A stretch of DNA of 64,000 bases from Aspidapion aeneum. Its lineage: Eukaryota > Arthropoda > Insecta > Coleoptera > Brentidae. The notes under the pieces were generated by a model. The model was given only the letters and a program-made list of their open reading frames with translations, made no database searches and was not told the origin of the DNA. How positions within the stretch are numbered: the stretch's first letter is position 1; each line of letters starts with the position of its first letter. The translations under genes were made by a program, and so were the position numbers. The stretch covers positions 112,397,314-112,461,313 of the forward strand of contig OY755042.1 in assembly GCA_963576565.1 (NCBI GenBank). Direction: 5' to 3'. Positions 57,878 to 64,000 of the stretch are shown in pieces.

Positions 57878-59388
57878 ACAATACAAGATACAAATGTATT
57901 TTGAACGGTCTAAATGTTATAGAACACCTCAAAATCGTAATAAATTTACTTTTCCGCACTAGTGCGAAAAAATTTTTTTTCCGCACTAGTGCGGAAAAGT
58001 GGCACTTTAACACTAAAATGCGTGCGGAAAAGTAGACTTTTCCGCACGCTTAAAGAAAATAGTAATTTACCTAACTAGTGCAGAAAGTGCCTCTTTTCCG
58101 CACGCGATTGCAGATGGCCAAACGACGCGATAGCGGAGTTTGGCCAGCAATCAAGTGCGGAAAAGACACTTTACGCACGAGTTAGGTACACTATTTTTTC
58201 TATAAGCGTGAGGAAAAAACTAAAAATTAATCAGAAAATTATTTATATTCAAAACGTTTTAATCAAATCAATTATTATTATTCACATTCTAGCGGCTTCT
58301 AGAACTGACTGGGGTAGATCTTCGTCCGAAGAATCCATTGAAAATCTGATTTTTTTGTTTGAAAAATTCAAAAGACGCTTGTATCTGCAAAATTGGCTTT
58401 GTTTTGACAGTTTGTTTGTACTTTGTTGCTATGGTGATTTAAGATGCCAAATCTAAAACCACTAGTGTTCATTGTTGTTTGACATTGACAATGACGATAT
58501 TTATACCGGGGAGGTTTAAAACTTATAATTTGAACCTATTTTACTGAAAACTTTATTTTATCGAAAATATTGAAAATATAGCAGAATTTTAGTCAATTTG
58601 AATATTTTTAGGATATTTCGTGTGTTAGGAAAGATACAAATGTATTTTGAACGGTCTGTTATAGAACACCTCAAAATCGTAACAAATTTACTTTTCCGCA
58701 CTAGTGCGAAAAAAATATTTTTCCGCACTAGTGCGGAAAAGTGGCACTTTCCACACTAAAATGCGTGCGGAAAAGTGGACTTTTCCGCACGCTTATAGAA
58801 AAAATATTTTTAAGTAAATTTGTTACGATTTTGAGGTGTTCTATAACATTTAGACCGTTCAAAATACATTTGTATCTTTCCTACCACACGAAATATCCTA
58901 AAAATATTCAAATTGACTAAAATTCTGCTCTATTTTCAATATTTTCGATAAAATAAAGTTTTCAGTAAAATAGGTTCAAATTATAAGTTTTTAACCTCCC
59001 CGGTATAAATATCGTCATTGTCAATGTCAAACAACAATGAACACTAGTGGTTTTAGATTTGGCATCTTAAATCACCATAGCAACAAAGTACAAACAAACT
59101 GTCAAAACAAAGCCACTATCAACTTACAGCACGCTACAAACTGCACCTTTAATATTAATGTTAATAATAATAATTGATTTGATTAAAATGTTTTGAATAT
59201 AAATAAGTTTCTGATTAATTTTTAAGTTTTTTCCTCACGCTTATAGAAAAAATAATGTACCTAACTCGTGCGTAAAGTGTCTTTTCCGCACTTGATTGCT
59301 TGCCAAACTCCGCTATCGCGTCGTTTGGCCATCTGCAATCGCGTGCGGAAAAGAGGCACTTTCCGCACTAGTTAGGTAAACTACTATT
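57878..59388. repeat. 1.4-kb foldback with CCGCACTAGTGCGG motifs
   Basis: 58,048-58,690 and 58,805-59,388 are inverted copies (for example GACATTGACAATGACGATAT at 58,480 against its reverse near 59,010). The loop and the left approach contain CTTTTCCGCACTAGTGCGG palindromes at 57,951, 57,980, 58,690 and 58,720. An unpaired ~150-base block differs between arms near 58,280-58,410. No coding region. Confidence 0.85.
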
Positions 59389-59557
59389 TCACAACTCGCT
59401 CGAATTATGGACCTCGCCAAGGCTCGGCACACCAAACTGTCTCGCCCATATAAATAAATTCATTTTTAAAACTTTTTTTTTAAATAACTATTAATTTTGA
59501 TTGGGCTGTTTCAACAGCAAAATATTTTTATTTTAATTTTTACTTTAAAATGAGTCT

Positions 59558-59953
59558 CAGTGGCGGCTCGTGGTCATTTGCAAAGGTGAAGCAAAACAAT
59601 GACATAAAGGTACTCGCCGCAGCACACAATACGTTTCTGTTTTGAAACTACAGAATAAACCATTTGTATCTCCTTTTTTAAGTTTCACCTCCCAAGAAAA
59701 TTTGTTTGGTGTTTGTGTTGATGTTTCGTATATATGTACCTGTTATTTAATAAATGTGTTTTGAAAAAGATGTTTTTTTAATTTAAAAAATACATACCAA
59801 TATATATACGTACCTACCTAGTAATTTTTATATTATGTTTATACGTATAGAGCTTTATTTTAAGGAACGTGCACTAGAATTTTTTTTTTAATTGTGAGAT
59901 CATATAAAAATGTCCTCCATTGGCTCCAGTGGTAGTTGGCAACCCTATTCACA
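59558..59953. mobile_element. hAT terminus with CAGTGGCGGCTCGTGG
   Basis: A left end resembling hAT-B (20,828), followed by AT-rich non-coding sequence. The right end was not found. Confidence 0.45.
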
Positions 59954-60190
59954 ACTGTAAAACGGGTGAAATTAAAATATTGTCCCGCGCGGTGCTGCCG
60001 GCTTTTAATTATTTACACTAAAAAAAATTACCCAATTATTCGCCTTTTGTTAACCACAGACTAAAAAAAGAACTAGACATGTCGTAACGAAAGATTAATT
60101 TTTTTTTAAACAAATCAATTAAAAATACTGGTTCTTGTCTAGTTTTGGGAGGGCACTGCCCCGTTGCCGGTCCTGTGGTAGCCGCCACTG
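59954..60190 (-). mobile_element. hAT-A copy 7 (right end only)
   Basis: From AAAACGGGTGAAATT to the terminus GCCGCCACTG. Confidence 0.75.
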
Positions 60191-60586
60191 TATTCATATG
60201 CTGATATCAGAGACTGATGAATCTTAATCTAACCGAATACCTACTTGCTTGCTGTGCATCATCAAGTTACAAGTTTATTTTTATGCCTATATTTTTTCTT
60301 AATTATCTTGGCAATTCAAATCATCAACTGGTTTATTAGTTAGTAGTATCTTTTGTCTTCATTATTTGATCAAATTCACCTGTGCCAAATTGATTACATG
60401 CCTTAAATGATCATTAACGGGCACATCTGCTTTTCACAACAATCAATCTCTTTGAGGTTTTTTTTTGTCTTTGTCTGCTTATATCCTGCTTCAAGAACTA
60501 CCTGATTGGTACTTTCCGACTAAAGAATCTACGCTGCGCCATTTTTTGGTGGCAAACATTAACTGTTTAGTGTTTGTGATTTTATT
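60191..60586. other. Unassigned
   Basis: No recognised feature. Confidence 0.4.
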
Positions 60587-61158
60587 TTTTCACAACCGCA
60601 CAACCAGTGTTTGCAGTATCGTATAATTTTTTAATTAAATTTTCTATTATAAGTTTTTTTTTGGAACACCTCTTGGCAATACTTGCACCAATCTTTTAGT
60701 TAATTTTTAGGTCCGGTCTATGTGGCCCTAAAGATTTTATTTGTAATCAAAGTTAATATGTCAACGTATTTAAATTTGCTTAATTATGTAATCGACAGAA
60801 TGTATTTCCATTTTATAAAAAATCGATAACAAAAACAAAGAATGACACACGACCGGCAAGGCTTTTTACTACTGACATTCCTCAAATAAAAAAAAATCAT
60901 ACGTTTTCACTAAGGATAGAACCGGCAACGCGTAAAAAGGGCAGGAACGTTTTCGCACGATGAATATGGCCGACGTTAACTAAAACAAACATTACTCCCG
61001 CCCCCGCGCGAAAACAGCCACAGACAATAAAAAGAACTAGACAATCATGTCGTAAGGGAAGATTTAACTCTTTTTTAATAAATCAATTAAAAATACTGTT
61101 TGCTGTCTAGTTTTGGGAGGGAACTGCCCCTTTACCCTCCCTTTAGTTGCCGCCACTG
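60587..61158 (-). mobile_element. hAT-A copy 8 (5'-truncated)
   Basis: Starts at CACAACCGCACAACC and ends GCCGCCACTG. The zinc-finger part is cut off. A ~170-base internal gap joins the GCGCGAAAACAGCCAC block directly to AGACAATAAAAAG. Confidence 0.75.
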
Positions 61159-61602
61159 CTCTTATGTTCTCTCTTTTTCTTTTTTCTTCTTTTTTCAATG
61201 GTGAGGGAGGAAACAGGGACAGGTGCCAACAGGGAACAAATTGTTAATTTGATTTTCAAATCAAGATGCAGAATAATCGCAAGATTAAGACTAGTAGTTT
61301 TTTTAATTTAAAATAACAGCAGGTGGTTTTAATTTAGTTGTACTAAATTAATAAAATAAAAATTAAAACTCTTAAATCTTATTGTGTAATTTACATGCGA
61401 ATTTAATAGTTTGCCATAAGTTTTGCCAAAGCTTATCATAGCAAACAAATGTTGAGTTTTATAAAAGCTGGATACGCGTGACAAAAATTTACCTTCGGCG
61501 TCATTTTTTAAAATATTTTTGCAAAAAATACTTTTTTGTCCTAGAATTTTCCTGTCGGCGTCTTTCACGTATATGCCTGTAATATTAGTTAAATTGCATA
61601 TT
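61159..61602. other. Unassigned
   Basis: No recognised gene. Confidence 0.4.
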
Positions 61603-63123
61603 AAAAATACTCTGCCAATCTGTGGGCACCTAAGCTCACACTAGGTACTATAATTAGAGTGTACGTGTGAGTTAATATATAACTAAAATCTGAAATATAT
61701 TTTATTGAACTCCAGACTCAATTACCTTTCGTTTGATACTACACAAGCCATGTTTTGACTTAAACTTTAATTTTTCAAATCTACCCCCACCTTTTTTTTT
61801 TAAACTAAAATGTATTTTGTTTAACTCCAGACTCAATTACCTTTCGTTTGATATCACAGACGCCATATTTCCACATAAACACTAATTTTTTTAATTTACC
61901 CCGAGGGGTCATCGGCACCCTAAAATTTTGTACAGCGTCCAACAGGACTTGGGTCCTGACGTGTACTGTTGGGTCCTGTTGAGTACTGTTGGGTACTGTC
62001 GTGTACTGTCGAGTACTGTTGGGTACTGTCGTGTATTGTCGAGTACTGTTGGGTCCTGTCGGTGTACTGTTGGGTACTGTCGTGTACTGTCGAGTACTGT
62101 TGGGTCCTGTCGGTGTACTGTTGGGTCCTGTTGAGTACTGTCGTCGTGCCTTGGGGGGTCCGACAGGGACAAAGCGCGCAAAAAAAAAAAAAAAAAAGGT
62201 CATCATCTTTGGGGAACCGCGCCGCGCTCACAAATCTTGCGACCAAAAAAAAAGGTCATCCTAGGGAAGGCCGATAAGGCCTTAGCGCGTCCTCAAAACA
62301 CTAGCGACCACAAAAAAAAGCCGTAGAAATTTGAACCGCGCCGTCTCCAAAAAAAAAAAAAAAAGGTCATCCTGTCTTTTTGCATCTACGCCACTGTCTC
62401 GGGTAAGAGGATTGTGTCGAGTACTCTTGGATTCTATCGTGTTTGAGTACTGTTACGTGCTGTCGTGTACTGTTGGATACTGTCGTGTACTGTCGAGTAC
62501 TGTTGGGTCCTGTCGAGTACTGTCGAGTACTGTTGGGTCTGTTGGGTACTGTCGTGTACTGTCGAGTACTGTTGGGTACTGTCGTGTACTGTCGAGTACT
62601 GTTGGGTCCTGTCGTGGTACTGTCGAGTACTGTTGAGTACTGTCGTGTACTGTCGAGTACTGTTGTGAAATTTGTACAGTACTGTTGAAAGCTGATTACC
62701 CCTCGATTTACCCCCACTTTTTTTTTTAAGTAAAATGTATTTTATTTAACTCCAGACGCAATTACCTTTCGTTTGATATCACACACGCCATATTTTTACA
62801 TAAACTCAAATTTTTGATATATACCCCCCACCCTTTTATTTGGCTTGTGTTTGGTGGATTTTGTTCATTTTTAAATGGGACCATCTCGACCCAAAACCCA
62901 GTGTAGGTACCAAATTTCATTAAAATCGGGCAAGCTGTTTTTGAGTTATGCGCGTTGGTCGTTACAGACAGACATACAGACAGACAGACGGCGCAACAAA
63001 AAAGTTTCAAAATCATCTGAAACGCAAAGATATATAAAAATTTTTGAAATCGGAGCAACTTTTTTTTTCTCTAAAAAATTAGGATCACTATAGCTCACAC
63101 TACTATAGTGTAGTGTGAGCTAA
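61603..63123 (-). mobile_element. Family D, copy 2, carrying an insertion
   Basis: Reverse copy of the 36-kb element. It has hairpins at 61,631-61,674 and 63,091-63,123, three ~115-bp internal units instead of two, and a TCTG/CAGA run of only ~20 bases at 62,966. It is interrupted at 61,902 by a minisatellite transposon. Confidence 0.8.
61902..62705. mobile_element. Minisatellite-bearing TIR element, 804 bp
   Basis: Ends CGAGGGGTCATC and (reverse) CGAGGGGTAATC. Perfect 8-bp duplication ATTTACCC (61,894-61,901 and 62,706-62,713). Two arrays of GTACTGTCG/GTACTGTTGG units (61,955-62,142 and 62,447-62,690) flank a middle part with poly(A) runs and a GGTCATC phrase repeated three times. A CTACGCCACTG end inside (62,386-62,396) belongs to another hAT-type MITE of which only one end remains. 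Confidence 0.85.
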
Positions 63124-63660
63124 TAGCAAACAAAAACATTTTGGTTTTTGCATTCTGGAATTCGCCTCAAGGTTATATTAGAAAGGTTCGCTTTTAAAGT
63201 TAATAAAGGGTGTTAAATATTTGTATTAAACTTCTAAAATCCAAGCAAGCTTTTTTCCATTATATTAGTAACTTAAAATATTATTCAAACTTCAAACATC
63301 TCTCTGTATAACGGATTACTGATGTAGGACCCAATCAAAACTTAAAACTTTATAATTCCAGCTAAGAAAAAAGCTACTAAGTAAAGCCCTATTAAGTTCC
63401 TGTACGCGCAGCACTTTACTTTAGATTCTACAGCAGTTCTGTTAATTTTAATGAGAAAACCGTATGCGTAAAATTACAGAAATCACATTTATTTGCTTCT
63501 AATACGAAATCATCTAAACTACTTTTTATTTTAATAATTATAGGGTATTTAAACATATTTAAAATACTTTTTTTTCAAAGAATATAAATAAAAGAAAAAT
63601 TATAATTATTTTTTGATACTTCGTAATTAATAAAAACAAGTTATCTTTTATTCTTTCTAT
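63124..63660. other. Unassigned
   Basis: AT-rich, no gene recognised. Confidence 0.4.
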
Positions 63661-63740
63661 CTGAGGGCATGGCAGTGCCCGGCCAAGTTCGCGCAACTGC
63701 TGTACCATCTTTTCTTGAAACACTTTAGCCCATATTTGAC
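63661..63740 (+). pseudogene. Short LINE piece related to 16.1 kb
   Basis: GCAGTGCCCGGCCAAGTTC, then GTACCATCTTTTCTTGAAAC matches the reverse of about 16,075-16,125. Too short for a domain call. Confidence 0.5.
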
Positions 63741-63769
63741 CTATCTAAAAATCTTCTTCGAAATGAGCT

Positions 63770-64000
63770 ACGACATTTAAACTTTGCACAGTCGTAGATT
63801 ATTAATTAACAACCCGTCCAAGTTTCATAGACTTCCATAAAGTAGTAAAGTAGCTACAAAATTTCAAAGAACGTCGAAATTGCCACTCATTTTCTCATGT
63901 ATAGATCATCAAAATTCTACTGTACTTCTAGGCATGCTACAAAGCTGAAAGTTGGCAGACTGATGAGAAATTATGACCAAACCCTTGGAAAAAATCAAAA
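63770..64000 (-). repeat. Family G, third copy, cut by window end
   Basis: Has the CACAGTCGTAGA, ACTTCCATAAAGTAGTAAAG and GGCATGCTACAAAGCTGAAA blocks in the 47.8-kb order. Used as empty-site reference for the element at 47,951. Confidence 0.75.

Noticed and set aside
61805..62636. Several overlapping frames on both strands with repeated VLSSTVGYC or TRQYST patterns
   Set aside because: Produced by the GTACTGTYG minisatellite. Multiple strands and frames are open at once.

Overview
This window looks like intergenic DNA from an insect nuclear genome: AT-rich, with no intact host gene that I can support, and made almost entirely of transposable elements nested in one another. The repeat types (RTE-like and Jockey/CR1-like LINEs, hAT elements with ZMYM-type transposase remnants, Tigger and mariner remnants, TACAGGGTG-ended foldback elements) fit a large repeat-rich insect genome. 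A leaf-beetle-like genome is my guess, but the sequence does not prove it. All functional statements concern dead or non-autonomous mobile elements.

Layout. 1-5.6 kb: hAT-A copies, a hairpin MITE, a CCCACTAA-ended element, an internally deleted RTE-like LINE and a CAGGGGTGCG-ended element. 6.2-8.3 kb: a large TACAGGGTG foldback. 8.6-10.4 kb: repeat B split by a CR1/Jockey-like LINE. 11.6-18 kb: two hAT-A copies, ~140-bp tandem units (family G) carrying a small hAT MITE, and a LINE C-terminus with a 136-bp tandem duplication. 19.2-23.6 kb: a Tigger deletion derivative, repeat B carrying a hAT with a transposase C-terminus, an RNase H fragment, and a mariner carrying a LINE tail. 25-33.7 kb: five LINE fragments, including a nearly complete RTE-like one with three in-frame stops.

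34-36.7 kb: a ~168-bp satellite, a small acidic ORF and a hairpin-bounded TCTG-repeat element. 36.7-45.3 kb: hAT-A4 (clearest zinc-finger remnant), a TACAGGGTG element, a 680-bp palindrome, a new 8-bp-TSD element, and a 2.8-kb element with recurring GAATTCCGTCA motifs. 46-51.2 kb: an RTE-like LINE with a TSD, family G with a small insertion, a hammerhead-like fold, and a 1-kb TTTACTCTAC array. 51.7-61.2 kb: a full-length hAT-A split by a microsatellite repeat, a LINE and a tRNA-derived SINE; a second LINE copy; a C/G-rich MITE with a perfect 8-bp TSD; and a 1.4-kb foldback. 61.6-64 kb: a second hairpin-bounded element carrying a minisatellite transposon, then family G again.

Paralogous copies inside the window act as empty-site controls. 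Several insertions (14.25, 20.83, 47.95, 56.22 and 61.90 kb) can be delimited to the base because an unoccupied copy, or an uninterrupted repeat unit, is also present. The hAT-A copies all keep the N-terminal (TTF zinc-finger) part of a transposase and lack the catalytic core, so they are non-autonomous.
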